DNA of 64,000 bases from Comamonadaceae bacterium (GTDB taxonomy: Bacteria; Pseudomonadota; Gammaproteobacteria; Burkholderiales; Burkholderiaceae_C). Below are positions 25,946 to 34,853 of this stretch, in pieces. Within the stretch, counting starts at the first letter, position 1; the number at the start of each line of letters is the position of its first letter. The stretch lies in assembly GCA_027484105.1 (NCBI GenBank), contig JAIXUG010000028.1, positions 310,001 to 374,000 of the forward strand, read 5' to 3'. Both the position numbers and the translations under genes were made by a program. The notes beneath the pieces were generated by a model. The model was not told the DNA's origin and searched no databases. It was given only the letters and a program-made list of their open reading frames with translations.

Positions 25946-27157
25946 ATGAAACTCATCGACTCCATCCTCACCGACGCGGCCAGCATCGCGGCCATTCGCA
26001 AAGACATCCACGCCCACCCCGAGCTGTGCTTCCAGGAAGTGCGCACGGCCGACGTGGTCGCCAAACAACTGACCGATTGGGGCATCCCCATCCACCGCGG
26101 CATGGGCACCACCGGCGTGGTGGGCATTGTGCACGGGCGCGATGGTGGCGCTTGTGGGCGTGGCATTGGGCTGCGGGCCGACATCGACGCTCTGCCCATG
26201 CAGGAGTTCAACACCTTCGCCCACGCCAGCAAACACCAGGGCAAGATGCACGCCTGCGGCCACGATGGCCACACGGCCATGCTCTTGGCAGCGGCCAAGC
26301 ACTTTGCCAAGCACCGCGACTTTGACGGCACGGTGTATTTGATCTTCCAGCCCGCCGAAGAAGGCGGCGGCGGCGCCCGCGAAATGATCAAGGACGGCCT
26401 GTTTGACAAGTTCCCCATGCAGGCGGTGTTCGGCATGCACAACTGGCCAGGTGCCCCAGTGGGCACCTTTGCCGTGAGCGCTGGCCCCGTGATGGCGTCC
26501 AGCAACGAATTCAAGATCACCATCCGAGGCAAGGGCAGCCACGCCGCGCTGCCGCACAACGGCATCGACCCGGTGCCGATCGCCTGCCAGATGGTGCAAG
26601 GCTTTCAGACCATCATCACCCGCAACAAAAAGCCGGTGGATGCGGGAGTGATCTCGGTCACCATGATCCACGCCGGTGAAGCCACCAACGTGGTGCCCGA
26701 CTCCTGCGAATTGCAGGGCACGGTGCGCACCTTCAGCATCGAGGTGCTGGACTTGATCGAAGCCCGCATGAAGCAGGTGGCCGAGTCGATTTGCGCGGCT
26801 TTTGGCGCGCAGTGCGAATTCGAGTTCGAGCGCAACTACCCGCCTACGATCAACAGCGCAGCAGAGGCCGAGTTCGCACGCCAGGTGATGACCGGCATCG
26901 TGGGGGCCGACCATGTGATGACCCAGGAACCCACCATGGGCGCAGAAGACTTTTCGTACATGCTGCAGGCCAAGCCCGGCGCGTATGTCTTCATCAGCAA
27001 CGGCGACGGCGCACACCGCGAAATGGGCCACGGCGGCGGCCCCTGCACTCTGCACAACCCGAGCTACGACTTCAACGACGACCTGATCCCGCTGGGTGGC
27101 ACCTATTGGGTGGAATTGGCCACGCAGTGGCTGGCACAACCGACCCCCTCCGCTTGA
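25946..27157 (+). CDS. M20 family amidohydrolase (hippurate hydrolase-like)
   Basis: 403 aa cytosolic zinc amidohydrolase of the N-acyl-amino-acid/hippurate hydrolase group. Motifs: HAHPELCFQE, LRADIDALPM, ACGHDGHTAML, FQPAEEGGGGA with the catalytic Glu, MHNWPG, and the lid domain GSHAALPHNGIDP. The C-terminal MGAEDFSYM supplies a last metal ligand region. The natural acyl substrate is unknown. ATG at 25946. It is followed after 10 bp by a DUF2817 peptidase, so the two are probably cotranscribed. Confidence 0.92.
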   Translation: MKLIDSILTDAASIAAIRKDIHAHPELCFQEVRTADVVAKQLTDWGIPIHRGMGTTGVVGIVHGRDGGACGRGIGLRADIDALPMQEFNTFAHASKHQGKMHACGHDGHTAMLLAAAKHFAKHRDFDGTVYLIFQPAEEGGGGAREMIKDGLFDKFPMQAVFGMHNWPGAPVGTFAVSAGPVMASSNEFKITIRGKGSHAALPHNGIDPVPIACQMVQGFQTIITRNKKPVDAGVISVTMIHAGEATNVVPDSCELQGTVRTFSIEVLDLIEARMKQVAESICAAFGAQCEFEFERNYPPTINSAAEAEFARQVMTGIVGADHVMTQEPTMGAEDFSYMLQAKPGAYVFISNGDGAHREMGHGGGPCTLHNPSYDFNDDLIPLGGTYWVELATQWLAQPTPSA

Positions 27158-27167
27158 GCGGCCCCAC

Positions 27168-28253
27168 ATGGACGACATCCAAAACGGCTTTTCCAAAAGC
27201 TACGCGCAGGCGCGTGAAAAATTCCTGAACGCTGCACAAAACGCTGCCCTGCAGGTGGACTCGAACATCCACCCCCTGACCGGGCGCGATGGCGAGACCT
27301 TGGCCATGGACGTGGTGCTCGACGGCGAGCCCGATGCCCAGCAACTTTTGGTCATCAGCAGCGCTTGCCATGGTGTGGAAGGTTATTGCGGCTCCGGCGT
27401 GCAAATCCATGCCTTGCAAAACACCGCTTGGCGCGCAGCGGCCAAGGCCCAGGGTGTGGCCGTGCTTTACATCCATGCACTCAACCCGCACGGGTTTTCA
27501 CATGTGCGCCGGGTGACGCACGAGAACGTGGACATCAACCGCAACTTTCAGGACTTTTCCAAGCCCTTGCCCGACAACCCGGCCTACCGCGAGATCCACC
27601 CCTTGCTGCTGCCCGAGGTCTGGCCACCCGATGCCGCCAACACGGCGGCCACAGGCCAATACATCGCCGAACGCGGGATGAAAGCTTTTCAGGCTGCCGT
27701 GTCCAAAGGCCAGCACGAGTTTCCTGATGGTCTGTTTTTTGGCGGTCAGGCCCCCACCTGGAGCAACCTCACCTTGCGCAAGGTGCTGCAAAAGTACGGC
27801 CAAAACTGTCAAAAGATGGCTTGGATCGATTTGCACACGGGCCTGGGGCCCAGCGGCGTGGGCGAACGCATTTTTGCCTGCGCTGACGACGCCGCGGCCT
27901 TTGCACGCGCCAAAGCATGGTGGGGCCAGGGCATCACCTCGATTTACGACGGATCATCCACCTCGGCATTCCTCACCGGCCTGATGTGGATGGCGGCTTA
28001 CCAGGAATGCCCTCAAGCCGAGTACACCGGCATTGCCATGGAATACGGCACGCAAACCCAAGACAAGGTCATCGGCGCCTTGCGGGGCGACCATTGGCTG
28101 CACCTGCACCCTGGAGCGCCTGAAGCCGTGAGAAAACAGATCAAACAAAACCTGATGGACGCGTTTTATGTCGATACCGACGAATGGCGCACCCAGATCG
28201 TGAAACAGGCCATGGAGGCCATGCACCAGGCTGTCACAGGCCTGAACAACTGA
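27168..28253 (+). CDS. DUF2817 family M14-like metallopeptidase
   Basis: 361 aa. SSACHGVEGYCGSG gives the HxxE zinc ligands and WIDLHTGLG the third His; NPHGFSHVRR and DINRNF are further carboxypeptidase-like conserved motifs. MEYGT near the C-terminus holds the likely general-base Glu. There is no signal peptide, so it is cytosolic. ATG at 27168 starts 10 bp after the M20 hydrolase stop, and the next gene begins immediately after its own stop (TGAATG). Pairing with M20 suggests degradation of acylated peptides or amino acids. Confidence 0.85.
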   Translation: MDDIQNGFSKSYAQAREKFLNAAQNAALQVDSNIHPLTGRDGETLAMDVVLDGEPDAQQLLVISSACHGVEGYCGSGVQIHALQNTAWRAAAKAQGVAVLYIHALNPHGFSHVRRVTHENVDINRNFQDFSKPLPDNPAYREIHPLLLPEVWPPDAANTAATGQYIAERGMKAFQAAVSKGQHEFPDGLFFGGQAPTWSNLTLRKVLQKYGQNCQKMAWIDLHTGLGPSGVGERIFACADDAAAFARAKAWWGQGITSIYDGSSTSAFLTGLMWMAAYQECPQAEYTGIAMEYGTQTQDKVIGALRGDHWLHLHPGAPEAVRKQIKQNLMDAFYVDTDEWRTQIVKQAMEAMHQAVTGLNN

Positions 28254-29216
28254 ATGAACACCACACCTCGCATTTTGATCCTGGGCGGCAGCGGCTTTGT
28301 CGGCCGCCATGTGTGTGAACAACTGGCCCGTCTGGGTTGGCAAATCACCGTGCCCACCCGCCGCGCCGTGAACGCCAGCAAGATCCAAAGCTTGCCTGGG
28401 CTCACGGTGATCGAAGCCTCTGTGCACAGCGAGGCCGATCTGGCGCGCCTGATGCCCGGGCACGATGTGGTGGTCAATTTGGTGGCGGTGCTGCACGGCA
28501 ACGAAGACCGCTTTGAGAACGTGCATGTCAACTTGCCCGGCAAGATCGCCAGCGCCATGAAAAAAGCAGGCGTGCAGCGCCTGGTGCATGTGAGTGCGCT
28601 GGGCGCCGACACCCAAGGCCCGTCGATGTACCAGCGCAGCAAGGCGCGGGGCGAGACGGTCCTGCACAAAGCGGGGCTGGACCTGACCGTCTTGCGCCCC
28701 AGCGTGATCTTTGGTGCCGAAGACAAATTCCTCAATTTGTTTGCTGACCTGCAAGGCGTGGCCCCTTTCATGCCTCTGGCGGGCAGTGGCACACGCTTTC
28801 AGCCCGTGTGGGTGGCCGACGTCGCCCGCGCCGTGGTGGCCTGCCTGCAAAAGCCGGACACCATCGGCCAGACTTACGAGCTCTGCGGCCCGAATGTGTT
28901 GACGCTGGGCGAGTTGGTCCAACGGGCCGGTCAATGGGCTGGGGTGAATGAAGGCCACGGCCGCCCGGTGTTGGGCTTGCCCATGTGGGTGGGCTGGCTG
29001 CAGGCTGCGGCCATGGAGTTGGCTCCGGGTGAGCCATTGATGAGCCGAGACAACCTGGCCTCGATGAAGGTGGACAACGTGGCCACGGGCCTGCTGCCGG
29101 GTCTTGCGGCCTTGGGCATCACAGCCGCATCGGCTGCGGGCGTGGCACCGACCTATCTGGGCCACCGCGGCCCGCGCAGCCGCTTGAACCACTGGCGCGC
29201 AGGGGCGGGGCGCTGA
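28254..29216 (+). CDS. NDUFA9-like NAD(P)-binding epimerase family protein
   Basis: 320 aa extended/atypical SDR. The Rossmann motif GGSGFVGRHV lies at ~11-20. VHVSALGAD and YQRSKARGE provide the active-site-like Ser and a Y-x3-K pattern, and LRPSVIFGAEDKF is typical of the complex I NDUFA9 subunit family. The bacterial role is uncertain, possibly quinone-related. The start codon abuts the previous stop (TGAATG). Confidence 0.85.
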   Translation: MNTTPRILILGGSGFVGRHVCEQLARLGWQITVPTRRAVNASKIQSLPGLTVIEASVHSEADLARLMPGHDVVVNLVAVLHGNEDRFENVHVNLPGKIASAMKKAGVQRLVHVSALGADTQGPSMYQRSKARGETVLHKAGLDLTVLRPSVIFGAEDKFLNLFADLQGVAPFMPLAGSGTRFQPVWVADVARAVVACLQKPDTIGQTYELCGPNVLTLGELVQRAGQWAGVNEGHGRPVLGLPMWVGWLQAAAMELAPGEPLMSRDNLASMKVDNVATGLLPGLAALGITAASAAGVAPTYLGHRGPRSRLNHWRAGAGR

Positions 29217-29232
29217 TTCACGGGAAAAAACA

Positions 29233-29916
29233 ATGATCCAGCTCTACATCGCCAACAAAAACTACTCGTCCTGGTCCATGCGCCCCTGGGTGCTGCTGCG
29301 CCAGGCGGGCATTGACTTTGAAGAAGTCTTTGTGCGCTTTGACAGCTTTGCGCCCGACTCGCAGTTCAAGACTGCGCTCAAAGACCTGAACCCGGTGGGC
29401 AAGGTGCCGGTGCTGGTGCACGACGGACTGGCCATTTGGGACACGCTGGCGATTGCCGAATATGTGGCCGAGCAATTCCCCGACAAGAAACTCTGGCCTC
29501 TGGACCGCGCCGCTCGTGCACGCGCCCGCAGCATCTGCGCCGAAATGCACAGTGGCTTCATGGCCTTGCGCAGCGCCTGCCCCATGAACATCGAGGCCCA
29601 TTTGCCAGACATTGGCGCTTTGGCCCTGCGCGACAAGCCCGCCGTGCGCGCCGACCTGGACCGCATTTGCAGCCTGTGGAGCGGTCTGCTGGCAGAACAC
29701 GGCGGCCCCATGCTGTTTGGCCCATTCACCATCGCCGACGCCTACTTTGCGCCGGTGGTCATGCGCATCCGAACCTACGCTTTGCCCGTGCCTGCCGATG
29801 TGGCCGCCTACATGGACCGCGTGTGCGCCCTGCCCGGCGTCAAAGCCTGGATCGATGGCGCCTTGGCCGAGCAAGACTTCATCGACTTTGAAGAGCCCTA
29901 CCGGCTCCACCGGTAA
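29233..29916 (+). CDS. Glutathione S-transferase family protein
   Basis: 227 aa. The N-terminal thioredoxin-fold domain begins IANKNYSSWSMRPWVLL, with a Ser in the catalytic position, and has VGKVPVLVHDG as glutathione-binding loop and AIAEYVAEQF. A helical C-terminal domain follows. Substrate is unknown. It starts 16 bp after the NDUFA9-like gene and ends 8 bp before cca, so all are probably one transcription unit. Confidence 0.92.
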   Translation: MIQLYIANKNYSSWSMRPWVLLRQAGIDFEEVFVRFDSFAPDSQFKTALKDLNPVGKVPVLVHDGLAIWDTLAIAEYVAEQFPDKKLWPLDRAARARARSICAEMHSGFMALRSACPMNIEAHLPDIGALALRDKPAVRADLDRICSLWSGLLAEHGGPMLFGPFTIADAYFAPVVMRIRTYALPVPADVAAYMDRVCALPGVKAWIDGALAEQDFIDFEEPYRLHR

Positions 29917-29924
29917 AGATCCTC

Positions 29925-31175
29925 ATGGAGATTTTTGTCGTCGGCGGAGCGGTGCGCGATGCCTTGATGGGCTTGCCCGTGAACGACCGCGACTGGGTGG
30001 TGGTGGGCAGCACGCCCGAGGCCATGAGCGCGCAGGGCTTTGTGCCCGTGGGCAAAGACTTTCCGGTGTTTTTGCACCCCCAAAGCCGTGAGGAATACGC
30101 CCTCGCCCGCACCGAGCGCAAAACGGCCCGGGGCTACAAGGGCTTTGCAGTGCAGGCCGACCCTGAGGTCACCCTGGAAGAAGACCTGGCCCGGCGCGAC
30201 CTCACGGTGAACGCCATGGCCGTGCCCGAGGCGCTGGCCCACGCTGGGACCAGTGCATGGGCAGACCAGATCGTGGACCCGTATGGCGGCCAGCGCGACC
30301 TGCAGCACAAGGTGCTGCGCCACGTGACCGAGGCCTTTGCCGAGGACCCGGTGCGCATCCTGCGCGTGGCCCGTTTTGCGGCACGTTTTGCCGATTTCAG
30401 CGTGGCGGGCGAAACCATGGCCTGGATGCGCCAGATGGTGGAGCACGGCGAGGCCGACCACCTGGTGCCCGAGCGCGTTTGGCAAGAACTGGCCAAGGGC
30501 TTGATGAGCGACAAGCCCTCGCGCATGTTCGAGGTGCTGCGCGAGTGTGGCGCGCTCCAAGTTTTGCTGCCCGAATTGGACCGCCTGTGGGGCGTGCCCC
30601 AACGCCCCGAATACCACCCCGAGGTGGACACGGGCGTGCACATGATGCTGGTGATGGACATGGCCGCACGGCTGAACATGCCGCTTGCTGTGCGTGTGGC
30701 CTGCCTGATGCACGACCTGGGCAAAGGCAACACGCCCGCCGATGTGCTGCCGCGCCTCATCGGCCACGAAGGCCGCAGTGTCAAGCTCTTGCAAAAAGTG
30801 TGTGAGCGTCTGCGCGTGCCGACCGATTGCAAAGAGCTGGCCGAGGTGGTGGCGCGCGAACACGGCAACATCCACCGCAGCGCCGAGCTGGGTCCAGAAG
30901 CCTTGATGCGCTTGCTGGAGCGCTGCGACGCGATCCGCCAGCCCGAGCGCTTTGAGCGGGTGTTGCAAGCCTGCGAATGCGATGCGCGGGGGCGGCTGGG
31001 GTTTGAGGCGGTGGCTTATCCGCAGGCGGAGCGCTTGCTCAAAGCGCAACATGCTGCGCTGTCGGTTGAAACCGCGCCCATCGCACAAACGGCAGCAGCG
31101 CAGGGCCTCAAAGGTGCGCAAATTGGCGAGCAAATCTTCAAAGCCCGCGTCAAAGCGGTTGCAGCTTCTCTGTAA
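29925..31175 (+). CDS. cca: Multifunctional CCA-adding protein
   Basis: 416 aa tRNA nucleotidyltransferase that builds and repairs the 3' CCA end. FVVGGAVRDALMG and NDRDWVVVG carry the catalytic Asp pair; RRDLTVNAMA and the arginine-rich nucleotide-selection helix follow. A C-terminal HD phosphohydrolase domain (CLMHDLGKGNT; HEGRS) gives the extra phosphatase activities of the gamma/beta-proteobacterial type. It is last in a plus-strand run and convergent with trxC; a GCCCAC-CCA-GTGGGC hairpin at 31178-31192 lies between them. Confidence 0.96.
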   Translation: MEIFVVGGAVRDALMGLPVNDRDWVVVGSTPEAMSAQGFVPVGKDFPVFLHPQSREEYALARTERKTARGYKGFAVQADPEVTLEEDLARRDLTVNAMAVPEALAHAGTSAWADQIVDPYGGQRDLQHKVLRHVTEAFAEDPVRILRVARFAARFADFSVAGETMAWMRQMVEHGEADHLVPERVWQELAKGLMSDKPSRMFEVLRECGALQVLLPELDRLWGVPQRPEYHPEVDTGVHMMLVMDMAARLNMPLAVRVACLMHDLGKGNTPADVLPRLIGHEGRSVKLLQKVCERLRVPTDCKELAEVVAREHGNIHRSAELGPEALMRLLERCDAIRQPERFERVLQACECDARGRLGFEAVAYPQAERLLKAQHAALSVETAPIAQTAAAQGLKGAQIGEQIFKARVKAVAASL

Positions 31176-31177
31176 GA

Positions 31178-31192
31178 GCCCACCCAGTGGGC
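31178..31192. terminator. Possible terminator hairpin between cca and trxC
   Basis: A 6-bp perfect stem GCCCAC/GTGGGC with CCA loop, directly after the cca stop. No T-run follows, so efficiency is doubtful. Confidence 0.35.
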
Positions 31193-31220
31193 GATGGACC
31201 GCTCAAGACCCGTTGAAAGT

Positions 31221-31667
31221 TCACAGATGCGAGCGCGTCCAGTCGGCGATGTCTTGTGCCGAACGGAAAGCACCCGCCTGGCGGGCGACCTCCCGGCCGC
31301 CGACAAACAGGGCCAAGGTGGGAATGCTGCGGATGTTGAAGCGGGCCGAGATGGCCTGCGCTTCTTCGGTGTTGAGTTTGGCCACGCGCACCTGGGGCTC
31401 CAGCAGGCTGGCCGCTTGCTCGTAGGCCGGGGCCATCATGCGGCAAGGGCCACACCACGGGGCCCAAAAATCCACCAGCACGGGCAGATGGTTGCGGCCG
31501 ATGTGCTTGTCAAAGCTGGCGGCGTCCAGCGCCAGCGGGTGTGCATCAAACAAGGCTTGGTGGCATTGTCCGCAATCGGGTGCGTTGTGCAGGTCAGTCA
31601 CACGCACCCGGTTGGTGGTGTGGCAATGCGGACAAACGATGTGCAAGGCCTCGGTTGAATCGGTCAT
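31221..31667 (-). CDS. trxC: Thioredoxin 2
   Basis: 148 aa cytosolic thiol-disulfide reductase. An N-terminal zinc ribbon (CPHC...CGQC) distinguishes it from TrxA. The thioredoxin domain has VDFWAPWCGPC and the cis-Pro SIPTLALF. TrxC is commonly linked with oxidative stress. No OxyR site was recognised by eye. It is separated from the upstream infA by 95 bp. Confidence 0.96.
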   Translation of the reverse strand: MTDSTEALHIVCPHCHTTNRVRVTDLHNAPDCGQCHQALFDAHPLALDAASFDKHIGRNHLPVLVDFWAPWCGPCRMMAPAYEQAASLLEPQVRVAKLNTEEAQAISARFNIRSIPTLALFVGGREVARQAGAFRSAQDIADWTRSHL

Positions 31668-31762
31668 GAAATCCCCTGTGTTCGAAAATCACTTGAGGGC
31701 CATGCTGCGCGATTCAAGGGCCGGGCGCGTTGACTCAGGTCAACGCAAGGAAAAGGGCAAGC

Positions 31763-32023
31763 TCAACGTGCCGGTGGACGGCGGGGGGCGACGGGCGCGC
31801 GGCCAGCCAGGTGACGGAAGCTGATGCGGCCTTTGCTCAGGTCATAAGGCGACAGTTCCAGCGTCACGCGGTCACCCGCCAGAATGCGGATGTGGTTCTT
31901 GCGCATCTTGCCGGCGGAATAGGCAATCAGTTGGTGGCCGTTGTCCAGCGTCACGCGAAAACGGGTGTCGGGCAACACTTCGTTGACCACGCCCATCAGT
32001 TCAATCAGTTCTTCTTTAGCCAT
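31763..32023 (-). CDS. infA: Translation initiation factor IF-1 (stand-alone copy)
   Basis: 86 aa. The OB-fold sequence [21 protein letters not shown]...[17 protein letters not shown] is unmistakable. The usual bacterial length is 72; a C-terminal extension rich in Pro/Arg/Ala adds ~14. Betaproteobacteria often carry this longer copy outside the ribosomal-protein operon. ATG at 32023 begins the homology. It lies 13 bp downstream of a small unknown gene on the same strand, probably cotranscribed. Confidence 0.94.
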   Translation of the reverse strand: MAKEELIELMGVVNEVLPDTRFRVTLDNGHQLIAYSAGKMRKNHIRILAGDRVTLELSPYDLSKGRISFRHLAGRAPVAPRRPPAR

Positions 32024-32036
32024 TAAAACGTCTTTC

Positions 32037-32288
32037 TCAAAGCAGGATCGGTTTCGTCGTCTGGCGCTCCACCCACAACATGCCTTCATCGAGGGCGTAT
32101 TGGCTGGCAGCGGCAGGCGTTGCAAATTCGGGCACAAAGCGCATCACGCGGTCGGTGCTGGCACTGCCTCGGCCACTGGCCACGGACACTTGAGCGCCAA
32201 ATGCACCATTGGGCAAAGCCCTGGAGCACGGTTGGATGCGAAATTTTCCCATGAAGATGGGTTGGTGTGAACAGTTATGAATGGTCAT
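32037..32288 (-). CDS. Small conserved hypothetical protein
   Basis: 83 aa, soluble. Strands like [21 protein letters not shown] and an [20 protein letters not shown] helix resemble small Burkholderiales proteins of unknown function that often sit beside cold-shock or infA genes; no family name is certain. The start may be ATG 32288 or ATG 32252 (MGKFRIQ); neither has a clear ribosome binding site. It is 13 bp upstream of infA. Confidence 0.6.
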   Translation of the reverse strand: MTIHNCSHQPIFMGKFRIQPCSRALPNGAFGAQVSVASGRGSASTDRVMRFVPEFATPAAASQYALDEGMLWVERQTTKPILL

Positions 32289-32628
32289 GTATTTTATCTA
32301 ACGCAATCTGGCCGCTGGACAGCCCATCCCAGGGGCTGAACGGCGGCAAGGTTTGGCATGTCCTGCTGCCAAAAAAAGCCCCCGATGTGCCAAACCATGA
32401 GGGCTTGGCACTGAACTGCACCGTGCAGAGGTGCATCAAGAAAGGAAGCAAAAAATCGTCGGAGCCCAGCTTTGGAAAGCATGGCGGGCGATGTGCACAG
32501 TGGAGGACAAGACTGGCATCCCTCTGCCGGGATGCGCTATCGGCTCTGGGAGAGCGAGATGGGCATAAGTCGCCAATGGCGTGACGCACTGTAACACGTT
32601 CGTGTTGCAGGCCCCTGAAGACCCTGCC
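32289..32628. other. 340-bp gene-free structured region
   Basis: No convincing protein gene. It holds a minus-strand terminator (32371-32411), a perfect 7-bp hairpin GCATCCC-TCTGCC-GGGATGC (32516-32535), an AGCTTT/AAAGC-type hairpin near 32469-32481 and a TTTGGCA/TGCCAAA stem near 32352-32373. A minus-strand small RNA ending at the terminator, or a long DUF2905 3' UTR, are both possible. Confidence 0.4.
32371..32411 (-). terminator. Rho-independent terminator, minus strand
   Basis: On the minus strand a stem-loop (GTGCCAA...TTGGCAC and AGCCC...GGGCT) is followed by seven T. It would end transcription coming from DUF2905 or from a small RNA in 32412-32628. Confidence 0.65.
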
Positions 32629-32823
32629 TTACACCCAACGCGCAATGGCGGCGGCCAACAGGCTGAGCAACAAGGTGCTGGTCAGGGGAATGAACCATTC
32701 GCGCCCAAACAGCCGAAACCGGAAGTCCCCCGGCAGGCGGCCAAAACCCAGCTTTTCCAGCCACTTTTGCAAGCCACTGAAAATGATCAGGGCCAGCAGC
32801 ACCACGATGAGCCAGCGCAACAC
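32629..32823 (-). CDS. DUF2905 family membrane protein
   Basis: 64 aa with two transmembrane segments (residues ~2-20 and ~45-62) around the conserved LGFGRLPGDFRFR...FYIPL-like core (here GREWFIPLTSTLLLSLL). Short inner-membrane protein of unknown function. It starts 18 bp after the methyltransferase stop and is probably cotranscribed with it. Confidence 0.88.
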   Translation of the reverse strand: MLRWLIVVLLALIIFSGLQKWLEKLGFGRLPGDFRFRLFGREWFIPLTSTLLLSLLAAAIARWV

Positions 32824-32841
32824 AGCGTGCCTTGATGCCGA

Positions 32842-33945
32842 TTAAAGGCGATGCGACCGGTCGCCCCGGGCAAAGCCCCGAGCGATCCAATCGGACGATG
32901 TGGCGAACCCGACCACCTTGAACAACTCGCCCATTTCGTGCTCGTTGATGAGGCGCTGGGCCTGGCTGCGCTCGGTCAGAGAAGCCTCGGCCATGCGCTC
33001 GGCCAGGCCCAGATTGAGCAAGAACCAGGCTTGGCTGGCGTAGCCCAGCACCTGCAACCCGGCGTTTTGCGCGGCCAGGGCGACCCCGGTGAAGTTCACA
33101 TGGGCGGTGATGTCTTTTTGGCCCACCGCCACCAGCGGGTTGTCGTCGGCTTGGTGCAGCTGGTGGCACATCACGGTGCCCATGTGGCGCTGGGGGTGAA
33201 AGTATTCGCCCTCGGGAAAGCCGTAATCCAGAAAAAACGCTGCCCCGCCTTTGCCGGCCAACAAGCGCTCGGCCAGGCTGGTGATGAAGGCCTCGGCCTG
33301 GGGGTGAATCTCGGTCAAATAGTCGTGCTCGCCCTCGATGTCCATCGGTGGACGCAGGTCGGTCAGGCGGTCTTGCCAAGCGAAGTCAGGACCCGAACTG
33401 ACCACGCCGCGCTCGTGCCAGACGCCTTGTGTGCGCTGCAAAAGCTGCACCGGCATGGCGTCCAGCACCTCGTTGCCCACCACCACGCCCTCGATGGCGT
33501 CGGGCCAGGCATCGAGCCAACGCACTTTGTGGGCATGCCTCAGCAAGGTGTCGGCTTGGCGCGCGCGCAGGGTGCCCGACAAGTCGATGATGGTGTAGCG
33601 GCGCACCGCATCGCCCAGGCTGTCGAGCAGCTGCAGCGCCAAGGCCCCGGTGCCCGCGCCAAACTCCCACACCTCGTCGGTGCCGGTGGCCTGCAGGGCC
33701 TCTTGCACCTGCACGGCCAGGGTTTGGCCAAACAGCGCAGACATGCCCGGTGCGGTGACAAAATCGCTGCCCGAAGCGGGCATGGCCCCGAACTTTTGCA
33801 GGGCATTGGTGTAGTAGCCCAGGCCTGGCTCGTACAGGGCCATGGCCATGAAACGGTCAAACGGCAGCCAGCCACCGGCCTGCGCAATGGCCTGGTGGAT
33901 CCGCAGGGTCAATTCAGAAGGGGAATGGGGATTCGGCGTGCTCAC
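32842..33945 (-). CDS. MidA/NDUFAF7-like SAM-dependent methyltransferase
   Basis: 367 aa class I methyltransferase of COG1565. N-terminal PFDRFMAMALYEPGLGYY and GSDFVTAPGMSALFGQ, SAM motif EFGAGTGALALQLL, VVGNEVLDAMPV, and the FFLDYGFP-EGEYF segment are all characteristic. The eukaryotic relative methylates an Arg of complex I subunit NDUFS2; the bacterial target is unproven. It is divergent from the SDR/folB operon with a 134-bp gap. Confidence 0.92.
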   Translation of the reverse strand: MSTPNPHSPSELTLRIHQAIAQAGGWLPFDRFMAMALYEPGLGYYTNALQKFGAMPASGSDFVTAPGMSALFGQTLAVQVQEALQATGTDEVWEFGAGTGALALQLLDSLGDAVRRYTIIDLSGTLRARQADTLLRHAHKVRWLDAWPDAIEGVVVGNEVLDAMPVQLLQRTQGVWHERGVVSSGPDFAWQDRLTDLRPPMDIEGEHDYLTEIHPQAEAFITSLAERLLAGKGGAAFFLDYGFPEGEYFHPQRHMGTVMCHQLHQADDNPLVAVGQKDITAHVNFTGVALAAQNAGLQVLGYASQAWFLLNLGLAERMAEASLTERSQAQRLINEHEMGELFKVVGFATSSDWIARGFARGDRSHRL

Positions 33946-34079
33946 GCGGCGATTGTCGCCGAAGGCTTGCGGGCATTTGCTGGATGACCAGGCTGCTCAG
34001 CCTTGGCTTGCCCGATAATTGACCCCTTTGTACTCTCCCCTTCGCGCCTGCACACACGGTTGGGCAAGGCCTTCATTTC

Positions 34080-34853
34080 ATGAAACAAGTTCTGGTCACC
34101 GGAGGCGCTCACCGCCTGGGCGCCGAGATCGTTCGCCAATTTGCGGCGGCGGGCTGGCGCGTGTGGTGCCATTACCAGCGCTCGGCCAATGCGGCCCAAG
34201 CGCTGCAGGCCGAACTGCAGGCCGCGGGGGGCCATGTGGAATGCGTGCAAGCCGATCTGGCCCAAAGCGAACAAGTCGAGCAGATGATGGCGCACATCGG
34301 GCAAAGCCACGGCCCGCTCGACTGCCTGGTGAACAACGCCTCCCTGTTCGAGCCCGATGAGGGCACCGCCATGGACTTGCCCGGCGCGCGCCAACAACTC
34401 GAAGTGAATTTGATTGCACCCATGCTGCTGGCCTCTCTGATGGCGCAACCATCTGCGCCTGACGCCAAATCCGGCCAGCGCAGCGTGGTCCACATCCTGG
34501 ACCAGAAGGTGTTCAACCTGAACCCGGATTATTTTTCGTACACCGTGTCCAAACTGGCGCTGGAGCGTGCCGTCGCCTTGCAGGCGCAGGCCCTGGCCCC
34601 CTTGCGGGTGTGCGGTGTGGCCCCGGGCCTGATGTTTTTGAGCGGACCGCAAACGCAAGAGAACTTTGACCGCGCCAGCCGCGTCAACCTCTTGCGCGAG
34701 CCGATCGACCCGGCACAGGTGGCGGCCACCTGCCTGTTTCTGGCACAAAACCCTTGCATCACCGGCACCACGGTGTGTGTGGACAACGGCCAGCACCTGG
34801 TGCCTTTGGCGCGGGATGTGATGTTTTTGGCCGATGCGAAAGCGGCACCATGA
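34080..34853 (+). CDS. SDR, pteridine/dihydromonapterin reductase-like (FolM type)
   Basis: 257 aa. TGGAHRLGAE has the Arg-containing TGxxxRxG form seen in pteridine reductases and FolM. NNAS and the YTVSK pair follow, and the C-terminus CVDNGQHL is typical. It is the first gene of an overlapping operon with two FolB paralogues, which supports reduction of a pterin (dihydromonapterin or dihydrofolate) with NADPH. Identity as FolM rather than another SDR is inference from the motif plus context. The stop overlaps the next start (ATGA). Confidence 0.78.
   Translation: MKQVLVTGGAHRLGAEIVRQFAAAGWRVWCHYQRSANAAQALQAELQAAGGHVECVQADLAQSEQVEQMMAHIGQSHGPLDCLVNNASLFEPDEGTAMDLPGARQQLEVNLIAPMLLASLMAQPSAPDAKSGQRSVVHILDQKVFNLNPDYFSYTVSKLALERAVALQAQALAPLRVCGVAPGLMFLSGPQTQENFDRASRVNLLREPIDPAQVAATCLFLAQNPCITGTTVCVDNGQHLVPLARDVMFLADAKAAP

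Noticed and set aside
32275..32589. 104-codon and overlapping 62/69-codon minus-strand frames
   Set aside because: Low-complexity, Cys/Ser/Pro-rich translations over a hairpin-rich region with a terminator inside; a noncoding reading fits better.
32412..32628. 6S, tmRNA or SRP RNA gene
   Set aside because: None of the conserved sequence blocks of those RNAs could be matched by eye.
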